Shown: positions 1 through 9,446, counted from the first letter of the stretch. The stretch is DNA of 35,125 nt from Halomonadaceae bacterium T82-2 (GCA_001577635.1 LSBP01000032.1:1-35125); one strand, 5' to 3'. Made by a program: numbers and translations. The notes: a model not told the origin generated them from the sequence alone.

Positions 1-75
1 AAGCTGGCACGCATCGCCTTTTCACTGATGAAGCATGAGACGGGATATCGCCCTCCAAGCCCCATCAAGGCTTGA
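1..75 (+). CDS. C-terminal end of a truncated reading frame, possibly a transposase
   Basis: The window opens inside a reading frame that continues for 24 codons (KLARIAFSLMK near its start) and stops with TGA at 73-75. The stretch resembles the end of IS110/IS116-type transposases, where a basic helical segment sits near the C-terminus, but 24 residues are too few to be sure. The rest lies to the left of the window. It could equally be a chance open frame. Confidence 0.25.
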   Translation, partial: KLARIAFSLMKHETGYRPPSPIKA

Positions 76-175
76 CGGGCAACATAGAATCTCCCACACA
101 AATCCCGGTTCTCCGCTGCAGGCGTCCCCATCCTGAGGGAGAGAGTTATTCCCGATAGCGGTGCCCCTGGAGCAT

Positions 176-247
176 CCCTTGTGGGAGGGGGTTCATCCCC
201 GACAGCGCAGCCCGGTGGCCGATTCATCGCGACTGAAGTCGCCCCCA
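176..247. repeat. REP-like extragenic element
   Basis: The stretch contains cttgtgggagggggttcatc followed about 45 bases later by gcgactgaagtcgc, whose arms gcgact/agtcgc pair. This GTGGGAG plus GCGACTGAAGTCGC pattern is typical of REP-type extragenic palindromes in Pseudomonas and related gammaproteobacteria. Only one copy of this form is seen in the window; a related element lies at 34667-34705. Confidence 0.35.
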
Positions 248-280
248 AGCGGCGAACAAGCGCCGTTTTCCGTACCTGAT

Positions 281-314
281 CGAGGCGCCGCATCGCGGCG
301 CCTCGTTCTATTTT
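281..314 (+). terminator. Rho-independent terminator of an upstream unit
   Basis: A perfect 11-bp stem (cgaggcgccgc / gcggcgcctcg, 3-base loop) is followed by ttctatttt. It should insulate the secretion operon from transcription entering from the left. Confidence 0.7.
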
Positions 315-430
315 GGGAACCCTCTCATGCTCGCGTGTCACGATCTGTTATGCTTGGCGCCCTCGCCAAGCGACACCGGACGTCCGAGCGATCTTCACCC
401 CTGTCACCCAACGATCGAGTGAGTGCACGC

Positions 431-2209
431 ATGGCCAGCCGTCCAGAAGCCACCGACCTGCAGCGCGCCCTGAAGGCCTGTCGGGGCTCGTTTGTCACGG
501 TGGGGTTCTTCAGCATGTTCATCAATCTTCTGATGCTGGTCCCCCCGCTCTACATGTTGCAGGTCTACGACCGCGTCATCGCCTCGCGCAGCGAGGACAC
601 CCTGTTCATGCTGACCCTGGTGGTGGTCTTCCTGTTCGCCGTCATGGGCCTGCTGGAGCTGGTTCGCTCGCGGATCCTGATCCGCGTCGGCAACCGGCTC
701 GATACCCTGGTCAACGAGCGCCTCTACAGCGCCATGTTCCGGCGCAGCGTGCTCACCCAGGGCCAGCAGACCGCCCAGCCGCTCAGCGACCTGACCAACC
801 TGCGCCAGTTCCTCACCGGCAACGGCCTGTTCGCCTTCTTCGATGCCCCCTGGGTGCCCATCTACCTGGCCGTGCTCTACCTGTTCCACCCCTGGCTGGG
901 GGCCTTCGCCACCGTGGCCGGCATCATCCTGCTGACGCTGGCCATCGCCAACGAGAAGGCCACCAAGTCGATTCTGGCCGACGCCAACAGCGACCACATC
1001 AAGGCCCAGAACCTGGCCAACTCCAACCTGCGCAACTCGGAAGTCCTGCACGCCATGGGCATGCTGCCCGGCATCATGGGCCGCTGGGCGGCGAAGCACC
1101 ACGAGTTCCTGGCCAAGCAGTCGCGGGCCAGCGACCGGGCCGGCGCCCTGACCAACGCCTCCAAGGTGCTGCGCATGCTGTTCCAGTCGATGATCCTGGG
1201 GCTGGGCGCGCTGCTGGTGCTCAAGGGCGAGATGTCGCCCGGGATGATGATCGCCGGCTCGATCCTCATGGGCCGGGCGCTGGCGCCGATCGATCAGATG
1301 ATCGGCAGCTGGAAGGGCTTCGTCAGCTCGCGGGGCGCCTACCAGCGGCTCAACGAGCTGCTCACCCAGATTCCCGACGAGAACCGTCGCATGTCGCTGC
1401 CCGCGCCTGAAGGCAACGTCGCCATCGAGACCGTCGCCGCGGCGCCGCCCGGGGTGCGCATGGCGACCATCCGTGGCATCAACTTCACGGTGGACAGCGG
1501 CGAGCACATCGGCATCATTGGCCCCAGCGCCGCCGGCAAGTCGACCCTGGCCCGCGTGCTGCTGGGCATCTGGCCGCCGCAGGTCGGCAGCGTGCGCCTC
1601 GACGGCGCCGACATCACCCAGTGGAACCGCGACGAGCTCGGCCCGCACATCGGCTATCTGCCCCAGGACATCGAGCTGTTCGACGGCACCATCAGCGAGA
1701 ACATCGCCCGCTTCGGCGAGGTCGACGCCGAGAAGGTGGTCGCCGCCGCCCGCAAGGCCGGGGTCCACGAGATGATCCTGCAGCTGCCCAACGGCTACGA
1801 CACCGCCATCGGCGCCGCCAGCGGCGCGCTCTCCGGCGGCCAGCGCCAGCGCGTCGGCCTGGCCCGCGCCCTCTACGGCGACCCGGTGCTGGTGGTGCTC
1901 GACGAGCCCAACTCCAACCTCGACGACAGCGGCGAGCGCGCGCTGGGCGATGCCATCGCCCAGCTCAAGGCCGAGGGCGTCACCCTGTTCGTGATCAGCC
2001 ACCGCCAGAGCGTACTCAAGCACGTCGACAAGCTGCTGGTGCTCAAGGAGGGCCAGGTCAGCATGTTCGGCCCCCGCGACCAAGTGCTGGCGCAGTTCGC
2101 CAAGCCCGGCAAGGCCCGGGTCGCCAACACCAGAAGCAACAGCCGGCTGTCCGCCGTGCAGGGCGGACAGGGGCAGGGCAACGACGCGCAATCCCGGGAG
2201 CAGGACTGA
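431..2209 (+). CDS. Type I secretion ABC transporter, PrtD/RsaD-like
   Basis: This 592-residue inner-membrane ABC transporter should energise export of a C-terminally signalled protein without a periplasmic intermediate. Hydrophobic segments near residues 20-70 and 130-180 form the membrane domain. The ATPase half shows a Walker A motif GPSAAGKS at residues 364-371, a Q-loop (YLPQD), the signature LSGGQ, Walker B VLVVLDEP and the H-loop ISH. There is no N-terminal C39 peptidase domain, so it belongs with the PrtD/RsaD/LipB type that exports proteases, lipases and S-layer proteins. ATG 431 is chosen because it gives the usual family length; GTG 419 is an alternative and no clear ribosome-binding site decides. 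The HlyD gene begins 2 bases after the stop. The likely client is the RTX/S-layer-like protein at 14956. Confidence 0.93.
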   Translation: MASRPEATDLQRALKACRGSFVTVGFFSMFINLLMLVPPLYMLQVYDRVIASRSEDTLFMLTLVVVFLFAVMGLLELVRSRILIRVGNRLDTLVNERLYSAMFRRSVLTQGQQTAQPLSDLTNLRQFLTGNGLFAFFDAPWVPIYLAVLYLFHPWLGAFATVAGIILLTLAIANEKATKSILADANSDHIKAQNLANSNLRNSEVLHAMGMLPGIMGRWAAKHHEFLAKQSRASDRAGALTNASKVLRMLFQSMILGLGALLVLKGEMSPGMMIAGSILMGRALAPIDQMIGSWKGFVSSRGAYQRLNELLTQIPDENRRMSLPAPEGNVAIETVAAAPPGVRMATIRGINFTVDSGEHIGIIGPSAAGKSTLARVLLGIWPPQVGSVRLDGADITQWNRDELGPHIGYLPQDIELFDGTISENIARFGEVDAEKVVAAARKAGVHEMILQLPNGYDTAIGAASGALSGGQRQRVGLARALYGDPVLVVLDEPNSNLDDSGERALGDAIAQLKAEGVTLFVISHRQSVLKHVDKLLVLKEGQVSMFGPRDQVLAQFAKPGKARVANTRSNSRLSAVQGGQGQGNDAQSREQD

Positions 2210-2211
2210 TC

Positions 2212-3588
2212 ATGGCAGGCGACATTTCACGCAGCATCGACATCACGCCGTCCCGGCAGTCGCAGACCTACCCGGGCGGCACCGCCGCCCCGGCCGCCAG
2301 GCTGCCCACCAGCGACCGTTTCTACAAGCGGCTGGGGCTGATCATCCTGCTGGTCGCCTTCGGCGGCTTCGGCGGCTGGGCGGCCACCGCCGACCTGGCC
2401 GTCTCCGTGGTGGCGCCCGGCTCGGTGTCGGTCGAGTCCTTCAAGAAGACTGTCCAGCACCTGGAGGGCGGCATCGTCCAGCAGATCCCGGTGCAGGACG
2501 GCGATCACGTCGAGGCCGGCGATACCCTGCTGGTGCTCGACAAGACCCAGGCGCGCTCGCAGCTCGAGATCGCCCGCTCGCAGTACCTGATCAACCGCGC
2601 CGCCGAGGTGCGGCTGCTGGCCGAGCAGAAGGGCGCCGACAGCCTGAGCTTCCCCGACGAGCTGCTCGCCAGCGACGCCCCAAGGGTCAAGGAAGTGCTC
2701 GCCGTGCAGCGGGCGCTGTTCCAGGCGCGCCGCGAGTCGCTCGACGGCACCCTCGCCGCGCTCGACGAACAGAGCCAGCAGATGCGCGAGCAGATCGACG
2801 GCCTGCAGAACCTGATCGGCGTCAACCGCTCGCGCATCACGTCGCTGAAGGGCGAGGCCGACGACTACCGCTCGCTGTTCAAGGAAGGGCTGGGCGACAA
2901 CCAGCGCCTGCGCGAGCTGGAGCGCCAGGTGCTGCAGTTCCAGGGCGAGAACGCCCAGCATCATGCGCAGATCGCCAAGCTCAAGTCGCAGATCAGCGAG
3001 AACAAGGTGCAGAAGCAGGTCAAGCAGCAGGAGTTCCAGAAGGAGGTCGGCGAGCAGCTGCGTCAGGCCCAGGCCAACATCGCCGATGCCGAGGAACGCA
3101 TCACCGCGCTCGCCGACCAGGTCAAGCGCACCACCGTCACCGCGCCGGTCACCGGCACCGTGGTGGGCATGAAGGTGCACACCGTGGGCGCGGTCATCAA
3201 GCCGGGCGAGCCGATCATGAACATCGTGCCCGCCGGTGACGACTTCGTCGTCGAGGCGCGCATTCCCAGCAAGGACATCGACAACATCTACCCCGGGCAG
3301 TACGCCGAGATCCGCTTCAGCGCCTTCAACCAGCGCCTGACCAACGTCATCAAGGGAGAGGTCGTCAACGTCAGCGCCGACACCTTCCAGGACGAGGCCA
3401 CCGGCGCCAGCTACTACAAGGCGCGGGTCAAGGTCACCCCCGAGGGCAAGCGCGAGATGACCGAGAACATGCAGCTGCTCGCCGGCATGCCCGCCGAGGT
3501 CATGATTCGCACCGGCGAACGCACCTTCGCCAGCTACGTGGTCAAGCCGATCACCGACATGCTGGCCCGCGCCATGCAGGAGGAGTGA
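2212..3588 (+). CDS. Type I secretion membrane-fusion protein, HlyD/PrtE/RsaE family
   Basis: This 458-residue periplasmic adaptor bridges the ABC transporter and the TolC-like channel. A single membrane anchor lies near residues 43-65. It is followed by a lipoyl/barrel half (VQHLEGGIVQQIPVQDGD), a long coiled-coil hairpin rich in Gln, Glu and Arg (about residues 115-305), the second half with TTVTAPVTGTVVG, and a C-terminal HlyD beta-barrel domain. LEGGIV and TAPVTGTV are classic family motifs. ATG 2212 follows the transporter stop by 2 bases, indicating translational coupling. The end is tightly joined to the TolC gene. Confidence 0.93.
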   Translation: MAGDISRSIDITPSRQSQTYPGGTAAPAARLPTSDRFYKRLGLIILLVAFGGFGGWAATADLAVSVVAPGSVSVESFKKTVQHLEGGIVQQIPVQDGDHVEAGDTLLVLDKTQARSQLEIARSQYLINRAAEVRLLAEQKGADSLSFPDELLASDAPRVKEVLAVQRALFQARRESLDGTLAALDEQSQQMREQIDGLQNLIGVNRSRITSLKGEADDYRSLFKEGLGDNQRLRELERQVLQFQGENAQHHAQIAKLKSQISENKVQKQVKQQEFQKEVGEQLRQAQANIADAEERITALADQVKRTTVTAPVTGTVVGMKVHTVGAVIKPGEPIMNIVPAGDDFVVEARIPSKDIDNIYPGQYAEIRFSAFNQRLTNVIKGEVVNVSADTFQDEATGASYYKARVKVTPEGKREMTENMQLLAGMPAEVMIRTGERTFASYVVKPITDMLARAMQEE

Positions 3589-3590
3589 CG

Positions 3591-5150
3591 ATGGCCACGC
3601 GCAAGACGACAGGCACGCTGCTGCTGGCCCTGCCGCTGTGCGGACAGCTGGCCTGGGTCCAGGCGGCGAGCGCCGACTGGACCGACCGGCTGCCGGCGCT
3701 GGACGGCGCCGCGAACGCCACGCCGGCCGCAAGCGGTGCGGACGCCGTCCCCGCCGACTCGATGCTGGATAATCCCGCTTCGCCGGCCGCGGCTTCCGGT
3801 GTCGCGGCACCCGGCACAGCCACTTCTGCAGCCGAGCCCCTGCCGTCGCTGCCGGCGCTGTTCAAGGCCGCGCTGGACAACGACGCCAAGCTCGCCAGCC
3901 AGCGCTACGAGGCCGAGGCCAGCCAGCAGAACGTGCCGATGGCCGAGGCCGGGCTCAAGCCGCAGGTCAAGGCCAGCGCCGGTTACATCTACCAGCAGTC
4001 GGACAACTACTACACCAACAACCCGGCCTACAACCCCGACAACGAGCGTAGCCGCGTCGGCAGCGACTACGAGGCCCGCTACCAGGGCACCACCCGCGAC
4101 AAGACCTGGCGGCTGCAGCTTTCCCAGCCACTGTTCAGTCTCGAGCGCTGGCGCAAGGTCGGCAAGGCCGAGGCGCAGAGCGCCGCCGCCGAGCTCAAGG
4201 TCGCCGTGGGCGAGCGCGACCTGGCGCTGAACGTCGCCAAGTCGTATCTGGATGCCTTCCTCGCCTCGCGCAAGCTGGGGCTGCTGGACGCCAAGCGGAA
4301 GTCGCTCGAGCTGCAGGTCAAGCAGGCCCAGCGCGCCTACGACCTGGGGGTGGGGGACCGCATCAACCTGCTCGAGGCCCGCTCGCGGCTCGACCAGGCG
4401 GTGTCCGACACGCTGCAGGCCGAAAACGAGCTCGACAACGCCCTGAGCGCCCTGGAGCGCCTGACCGGCCGGCTGCCGCGCTTCGACGGCTCGGCCCTGG
4501 GCGATCTCGCCACGGTCGACCTGCCCAGCGACTGGGGAACGGCGGACGACTGGCTTTCGCGCACCGCGGACAACGTCGAGGTCAAGCTGGGCAAGCAGCA
4601 GCAGAAGGTCGCCGAGGCCGAGACCGGCGTGCGCGCCGCCGGGCACTACCCCGAGCTCAACCTCAACCTCTCCTACTCGGACCGTTCCTCCAACGACCCC
4701 TTCCGCGAGAGCCGCGACGCCTCGGCCAGCGTGCAGCTCGACGTGCCGATCTACCAGGGCGGCTACACCTCCGCCAGCGTGCGCCAGGGCGAGCTGTCCG
4801 CCCGGGCCAGCCACGCCTCCTACACCAACGCCCTGAAGCTGGCGCGCCAGGAGGTTCGCACCCGGCTGCGCAGCCTCGACGGCGACGTGCGTCAGGTCAA
4901 GGCGCTGCAGCGCTCCATCGAGTCCAGCCGGCTGTTCCTGCAGGCGGCCGAGAAGGGCCAGCAGCTCGGCCTGCGCGATCTGGTCGACGTGCTCGACGCC
5001 CGCGCCAAGCTCTACGACCAGCGCATCCAGCTCGTCGAGACCATTCGCCAGTACCTGCTCGACCAGCTCAACCTGCAGGCGGCGGTCGGGGCGCTGGACA
5101 CGCGCGATCTGGTCGATACCATGACGCTATTGCAACGAGTGAGCGGATGA
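3591..5150 (+). CDS. TolC-family outer-membrane channel of the type I secretion system
   Basis: This 519-residue protein supplies the outer-membrane exit duct. Residues 1-27 look like a Sec signal peptide ending in QAASA before DW. An Ala/Pro-rich linker runs to about residue 80, then two TolC repeats follow: LPALFKAALDNDAKLASQRYE in the first, and periodic amphipathic helices in each. KAGR-type and DLVDVLDAR segments are typical of TolC/PrtF/RsaF. A ribosome-binding site AGGAGG at 3578-3583 lies 7 bases before ATG 3591, which excludes GTG 3585. The gene is translationally coupled to the HlyD gene and ends 7 bases before the glycosylphosphotransferase gene, so secretion and polysaccharide genes are probably co-transcribed. 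Confidence 0.92.
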   Translation: MATRKTTGTLLLALPLCGQLAWVQAASADWTDRLPALDGAANATPAASGADAVPADSMLDNPASPAAASGVAAPGTATSAAEPLPSLPALFKAALDNDAKLASQRYEAEASQQNVPMAEAGLKPQVKASAGYIYQQSDNYYTNNPAYNPDNERSRVGSDYEARYQGTTRDKTWRLQLSQPLFSLERWRKVGKAEAQSAAAELKVAVGERDLALNVAKSYLDAFLASRKLGLLDAKRKSLELQVKQAQRAYDLGVGDRINLLEARSRLDQAVSDTLQAENELDNALSALERLTGRLPRFDGSALGDLATVDLPSDWGTADDWLSRTADNVEVKLGKQQQKVAEAETGVRAAGHYPELNLNLSYSDRSSNDPFRESRDASASVQLDVPIYQGGYTSASVRQGELSARASHASYTNALKLARQEVRTRLRSLDGDVRQVKALQRSIESSRLFLQAAEKGQQLGLRDLVDVLDARAKLYDQRIQLVETIRQYLLDQLNLQAAVGALDTRDLVDTMTLLQRVSG

Positions 5151-5157
5151 CTCTTGA

Positions 5158-6531
5158 ATGGCGCCAAGGAATGGTAGCGACTTTCTTCGCATGGCGATGT
5201 GCGGCTTCGACGCCGCCGTCGCCATGGCCGCCGGCTCCTTCTATTTCTGGTGCCTGCCGAACCTGGCCTTTGCCTATGGCATCGAATACCCGCTGCTGAT
5301 CGTGGCGGGCGGCCTGCTGCTGCCCGCGGTGGGGGAAATGTTCGGCCTCTACGAGCCCTGGCGCGGGCGCAGCGTGTTCAGCATGTTCGGCGCCTACGTG
5401 GCCAGCTGGGCCGTCACGGTGCTGCTGATCAGTGCCTTCCTGGTGGTCACCCAGAGCGGCTACATCTACTCGCGGTTGTGGATGGGTGCTTCCGCACTGA
5501 GCGTGCTGGCCATCGGCCTGCTGGCCCGGGGTGTGCTCTACGGCTACCTGCGGCGGCTGCGCGCCGCCGGGCGCAACCTCAAGGCGGTGCTGTTCATCGG
5601 CCGGCCCGAGAACGTCGAGCAGGTGCGCAGCCGGCTCGCCGGCATGCCCTACGCCGGGTATCGCATCGAACGGGTCATCGCCGACGACGATGAAGACCGG
5701 GTGCTCGCCGAGGTCTGTCGCATGACCGGCGAGGCCGCCTTCCAGCGCAACTTCGACGAAATCTGGCTCAGCTACCCGCTGAGTCACGGCAACACCGTCA
5801 AGACCCTGGCGGACCGCCTGATCGCCGTGCCGGTCGACGTGCGCTACTTTCCCGACCTCTCCGACGTGCGCCTGCTCAACCACCGCATGGCGCAGGTCGC
5901 CGACATGTTCTCCATCGACCTCAACTACAGCCCGCTCAACGGCCCCGCGCGTGTGCTCAAGTCGCTGGAGGACCGGGTGCTGGGCGGTCTGCTGTTCCTC
6001 GGCTTCCTGCCGGTGATGCTCGGCGTGGGGCTGGCGGTGTGGCTGACCATGGGCCGCCCGGTGCTGTTCAAGCAGTACCGCCACGGGCTGGACGGCAAGC
6101 GCTTCAAGATCTACAAGTTCCGTACCATGCGCCTGCACGACACCGGCGGACACACCGCCCAGGCGTGCGCCGGCGACGCGCGCATCACCCCCCTCGGGCA
6201 CTGGCTGCGCCGCACCAGCCTCGACGAGCTGCCGCAGCTGTACAACGTGCTGCAGGGGCGCATGTCGCTGGTCGGCCCGCGCCCGCATGCCATGGACCAC
6301 AACGTGCTCTACAAGGACCTGATCGGCGAGTACATGCAGCGCCACCGTGTCAAGCCGGGGATTACCGGCTGGGCGCAGGTCAACGGCTATCGGGGCGAGA
6401 CGCGGGACATCGAGGCCATGGAAAAGCGCGTCGACTACGACCTCTACTACATCAACCACTGGTCGCTGGGGCTGGATTTCAAGATTCTGCTGCTGACCCT
6501 GACACGCGGTTTTCTCAACCGCCACCCCTAG
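5158..6531 (+). CDS. Undecaprenyl-phosphate sugar-1-phosphate transferase, WcaJ/WbaP-like
   Basis: This 457-residue polyisoprenyl-phosphate hexose-1-phosphate transferase should start surface-polysaccharide synthesis by moving a sugar phosphate from a nucleotide sugar onto undecaprenyl phosphate. The N-terminal half has four hydrophobic segments, then a nucleotide-binding-like central domain (VLFIGRPENV). The catalytic C-terminus (about residues 265-457) has KFRTMR, the conserved SLDELPQLYNVLQG, LVGPRPH and KPGITGWAQVNG. The sugar cannot be read from the sequence. It follows the TolC gene by 7 bases. Its 3' end overlaps the converging glycosyltransferase gene by 17 bases. Confidence 0.92.
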   Translation: MAPRNGSDFLRMAMCGFDAAVAMAAGSFYFWCLPNLAFAYGIEYPLLIVAGGLLLPAVGEMFGLYEPWRGRSVFSMFGAYVASWAVTVLLISAFLVVTQSGYIYSRLWMGASALSVLAIGLLARGVLYGYLRRLRAAGRNLKAVLFIGRPENVEQVRSRLAGMPYAGYRIERVIADDDEDRVLAEVCRMTGEAAFQRNFDEIWLSYPLSHGNTVKTLADRLIAVPVDVRYFPDLSDVRLLNHRMAQVADMFSIDLNYSPLNGPARVLKSLEDRVLGGLLFLGFLPVMLGVGLAVWLTMGRPVLFKQYRHGLDGKRFKIYKFRTMRLHDTGGHTAQACAGDARITPLGHWLRRTSLDELPQLYNVLQGRMSLVGPRPHAMDHNVLYKDLIGEYMQRHRVKPGITGWAQVNGYRGETRDIEAMEKRVDYDLYYINHWSLGLDFKILLLTLTRGFLNRHP

Positions 6532-7462
6532 TCGCCCGGCGCGGCCGCCAGTAGCCCCGGTGCATCGACAGCCGGCGTTTCAGCGGCAGGGGCAGGCGGC
6601 GTTCGCCGCGTCCCAGCCGGTAGCCCAGATACTTGAGCGCATTGCGGACCAGCGCACCGGGAATCGCCCACGGCGTCCGGCGTGCCAGATAGCGCAGCTC
6701 CGAGACCACGAAGCGCCGCCCCTCGCCTTCCGCGCGGCCGGTCATGACGAGAATCCAGGCTTCCCGCGAATGCATCACGCCGATGTCGAAGTAGCGGCGG
6801 AATTCCTGCCCCCAGGAATAGTTGTGCGAATGGTGCACGCAGGCCTCGGCGCAGTAGGCCAGCTGCCAGCCGGCCTTGAGCAGCCGTGCACCGGCGACCA
6901 TGTCCTCGCCGAGAATCGTGTCGTGGGGAAAGCCGCCGGCCTCGAGCAGGGCGCGGCGCCGGTAGGCGGCGAAGGAGTTGGACAGAAACGCCGCCTTGAT
7001 GCCGCGTTGTTTCATGTCCGCCGGGGTGACGCGGTGCGAGCGCGGCGGGTAGTTGAACAGCCGGGCATGGGCGGCGAGCGGCGTGGCGTCGACGTGGGGC
7101 AGCTGGCGGCCGTAGGCGGCGCCCACCGCCGGGTCGCGGAAGACCTCGACCAGCCGGTCGATGGCGTCCGGCGTGGCGGGCAGAGCATCCTGGGTCAGGA
7201 AGACCACGATCTCGCAGTCGTGAAGCGTTCGCAGGGCCCAGTCCCGGGTCGCGCCGTGATCGAAGTGCCGGCGCTCGATGACTCGGACCTGGCAGCCGGC
7301 CTGCTCAGCCAGTCTTGCTGTATCGTCATCGGAAGAAGAATCGATGACCAGCGTTGGCAGTCTTTCGATGGTGCCCTTGGCCTGCGACAACCACTGGTTC
7401 CATGAGTCGCCAGCATTGAGGGTAGGTACGCAGATGGCCGCGTCCGTCGTTGGCTCAATCAC
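6515..7462 (-). CDS. Family 2 glycosyltransferase, rhamnosyltransferase-like
   Basis: This protein of about 315 residues has a GT-A fold. It begins with ICVPTLNAGD, has acidic residues in IDSSSDDDT (about residues 40-48) for the nucleotide sugar, a TQDALP segment in the DxD-like place and GEDMVAGARL later, as in GT2 enzymes acting on O-antigen chains. The C-terminus is basic. The open frame reaches 7633, but ATG 7567 would overlap the start of the divergent gene at 7566. GTG 7462, six codons before the beta-strand that opens the fold, is preferred; the choice is uncertain. It is the only minus-strand gene in the polysaccharide cluster and converges on the sugar-phosphate transferase. Confidence 0.85.
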   Translation of the reverse strand: MIEPTTDAAICVPTLNAGDSWNQWLSQAKGTIERLPTLVIDSSSDDDTARLAEQAGCQVRVIERRHFDHGATRDWALRTLHDCEIVVFLTQDALPATPDAIDRLVEVFRDPAVGAAYGRQLPHVDATPLAAHARLFNYPPRSHRVTPADMKQRGIKAAFLSNSFAAYRRRALLEAGGFPHDTILGEDMVAGARLLKAGWQLAYCAEACVHHSHNYSWGQEFRRYFDIGVMHSREAWILVMTGRAEGEGRRFVVSELRYLARRTPWAIPGALVRNALKYLGYRLGRGERRLPLPLKRRLSMHRGYWRPRRATRGGG

Positions 7463-7565
7463 GATGGCGCGCTTCCGACTGTCTTGAATGCTGTCATTGG
7501 TCCTGCATACTCTTGTCGGCCTTGCTGAAAGGCCCCCTATGATACCGATACTCTCGTGAGAAACC

Positions 7566-8522
7566 ATGGACGCCGTTTCTAACTCCGCCACGCACTTGCC
7601 CTCCAGCTGCAATGACCACGTCGCGATTCTCATGGCGACATATCAGGGCGAGCAGTATCTGGCCGAACAGCTCGAATCGCTGGCGGCACAGACGCACGAC
7701 AACTGGACGCTGTGGGTATCGGATGATGGTTCCACGGATGCCACCCGTGCGATTCTCGACCGCTATCGTCGAGCCTGGGGCGACCATCGCCTGCAATGGC
7801 GAGACGGGCCTCGGCGGGGTTTTGCTGCCAACTTCATGTCGCTGGCTTGCGACACATCGATTCGTGCCGATTACTTCGCCTATGCCGATCAGGACGACAT
7901 CTGGTTCTCCGACAAGCTTGCCCGCGCCGTTGCGGCCATGGCGGGCACGGCACCGGCACTATACTGCTCGCGTACCTTGCTGGTCGATGCCGATGGTCAG
8001 GTCATCGGCCTCTCGCCGGCTCTCAAGCGGCCAGCCTCCTTCGCCAACGCGCTGACGCAGAACATCGCCAGTGGCAACAGCATGGTCTTCGATAAGGTGG
8101 CCAGGTCCTTGCTGGTTGCGGCGGGCGAGAATGTCGATATCCCTCTGCACGACTGGTGGACCTACCTCCTGGTCAGCGGGTGCGGGGGAAGAGTGGAGTT
8201 CGATTCGCGACCGAGTGTCCGTTATCGGCAACATGCCGCCAACCTTATCGGCCAGCAGACTGGCTGGGGGAGCGTATGGCATCGAGGCCTGCGGCTCTGG
8301 CGAGGCAGCCACCGGGACCAGGTTCAGCGCAATCTCGACGCGCTGGCCCCCCTCACGGATTGCCTGTCTGCCGCTAATCGCCGGGCCTTCGACTACTATC
8401 GGGCCAGCAAGGACCCGTCACTTCGCAAAAGGCTTCACGGCCTGCGCCGCTCAGGGGTCTATCGACAGTCCCGGCTGGGGAGCCTGGGTATGCTGTTGGC
8501 GACAATTCTCAATAAAACCTGA
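7566..8522 (+). CDS. Family 2 glycosyltransferase
   Basis: This 318-residue cytoplasmic enzyme likely adds one sugar to the lipid-linked glycan. The GT-A core starts with VAILMATYQGEQYL, has DDGSTD at residues 53-58 and ADQDDIWF with the metal-binding acidic group at residues 108-111. The pattern 'ATYNGxxYLxEQLxSL' plus 'DQDDxW' is typical of rhamnosyl- and galactosyltransferases of O-antigen clusters. Its start lies about 100 bases from the divergent glycosyltransferase, so that gap should hold two promoters. It is followed 93 bases later by the ABC exporter genes. Confidence 0.9.
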   Translation: MDAVSNSATHLPSSCNDHVAILMATYQGEQYLAEQLESLAAQTHDNWTLWVSDDGSTDATRAILDRYRRAWGDHRLQWRDGPRRGFAANFMSLACDTSIRADYFAYADQDDIWFSDKLARAVAAMAGTAPALYCSRTLLVDADGQVIGLSPALKRPASFANALTQNIASGNSMVFDKVARSLLVAAGENVDIPLHDWWTYLLVSGCGGRVEFDSRPSVRYRQHAANLIGQQTGWGSVWHRGLRLWRGSHRDQVQRNLDALAPLTDCLSAANRRAFDYYRASKDPSLRKRLHGLRRSGVYRQSRLGSLGMLLATILNKT

Positions 8523-8615
8523 CTCCTGTAATATGCGCTCGCTGACCCTGGAACCCCTGTCTGGCGGCTGTCGACCAGGATGGCGCGCCACTCGATGCGT
8601 TGAGAATGAGGACCG

Positions 8616-9446
8616 ATGAACCCACACGCCTTTCAACCGATATCGCCGACCGCCATGGTGATGCAGCTATGGCACTATCGCGACCTGGTCGCGCGCATGG
8701 TTCGTCGCGACGTGGTCGGCCGTTACAAGGGGTCTGTCCTGGGGCTGGCCTGGTCCCTGTTCAACCCGATCATCATGCTGTGCGTTTACACTTTCGTGTT
8801 TACGGTGGTCTTCGAGGCGCGTTGGGGGGTCGGCTCGAACAGAGGACAGGCCAGTTTCGCGATCCACCTGTTCGCCGGGCTGATCGTCCACGGCCTTTTC
8901 GCCGAGGTTCTAAACCGGGCCCCGTCACTGATCATCAGCAACAACAATTACGTCAAGAAGGTCGTCTTCCCGCTGGAGGTGCTCCCTCTGGTGCCGCTTG
9001 GTTCGTCGCTGTTCCATGCGTTGGTGAGCCTGATGGTGCTGCTCGGCGCCGAACTGGTCATCCTGGGCGGAATTCCCGCCACAGCCTTGTTGCTGCCGCT
9101 GGTGCTGCTGCCGCTGATCGTCCTGACCCTGGGACTTGGCTGGCTGCTCTCTTCGCTGGGGGTCTTCCTGCGCGATATTGGCCAGACGATCACCCTGGTC
9201 ACGACCATGCTGCTGTTTCTCTCCCCGATCTTCTATCCGTTGTCCGCGCTGCCCGAATCCTTCCGGCCCTTCATCATGGCCAACCCACTGACCTTCATCA
9301 TCGAGCAGGTGCGCGGCGTTTTGATACTCGGTCACATGCCCGACTGGGCAGGGCTGCTGCAGTACTTGGTGCTGTCTTCGGCCGTTGCCTGGATCGGTTT
9401 CGCCTGGTTCCAGAAAACCCGCAAAGGATTTGCCGATGTCCTGTGA
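8616..9446 (+). CDS. wzm: Polysaccharide ABC exporter permease Wzm
   Basis: This 276-residue integral membrane protein has six hydrophobic segments of the ABC-2 type. With Wzt it flips a completed undecaprenyl-linked polysaccharide across the inner membrane. Family marks are RDVVGRYKGSVLGLAWSL near residues 30-47 and the late segment LSPIFYP with NPLTFIIEQVR. GAGGACCG precedes ATG 8616 as ribosome-binding site. Its last 11 bases overlap the start of the ATPase gene, a sign of coupled translation and a fixed complex. An ABC exporter implies an O-antigen made by the non-Wzy route. Confidence 0.94.
   Translation: MNPHAFQPISPTAMVMQLWHYRDLVARMVRRDVVGRYKGSVLGLAWSLFNPIIMLCVYTFVFTVVFEARWGVGSNRGQASFAIHLFAGLIVHGLFAEVLNRAPSLIISNNNYVKKVVFPLEVLPLVPLGSSLFHALVSLMVLLGAELVILGGIPATALLLPLVLLPLIVLTLGLGWLLSSLGVFLRDIGQTITLVTTMLLFLSPIFYPLSALPESFRPFIMANPLTFIIEQVRGVLILGHMPDWAGLLQYLVLSSAVAWIGFAWFQKTRKGFADVL

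Larger units (their letters stand above)
76..430. other. Gene-free stretch before the secretion operon
   Basis: No convincing gene is seen here. The secretion ABC transporter frame stays open back to 161, but the upstream part has none of the family's sequence, so it is treated as non-coding. The stretch holds REP-like sequence (about 176-247) and a strong terminator hairpin (281-314). The promoter of the secretion operon should lie between the terminator and 431, but no good -35/-10 pair is recognisable. Confidence 0.6.

Noticed and set aside
404-2191. Long minus-strand open frame opposite the secretion ABC transporter
   Set aside because: It is antisense to an unmistakable ABC transporter; its product is low-complexity Gly/Val/His sequence typical of GC-rich shadow frames.
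7463-7633. Longer start of the minus-strand glycosyltransferase
   Set aside because: It would overlap the start of the divergent glycosyltransferase at 7566 and adds sequence without family match.
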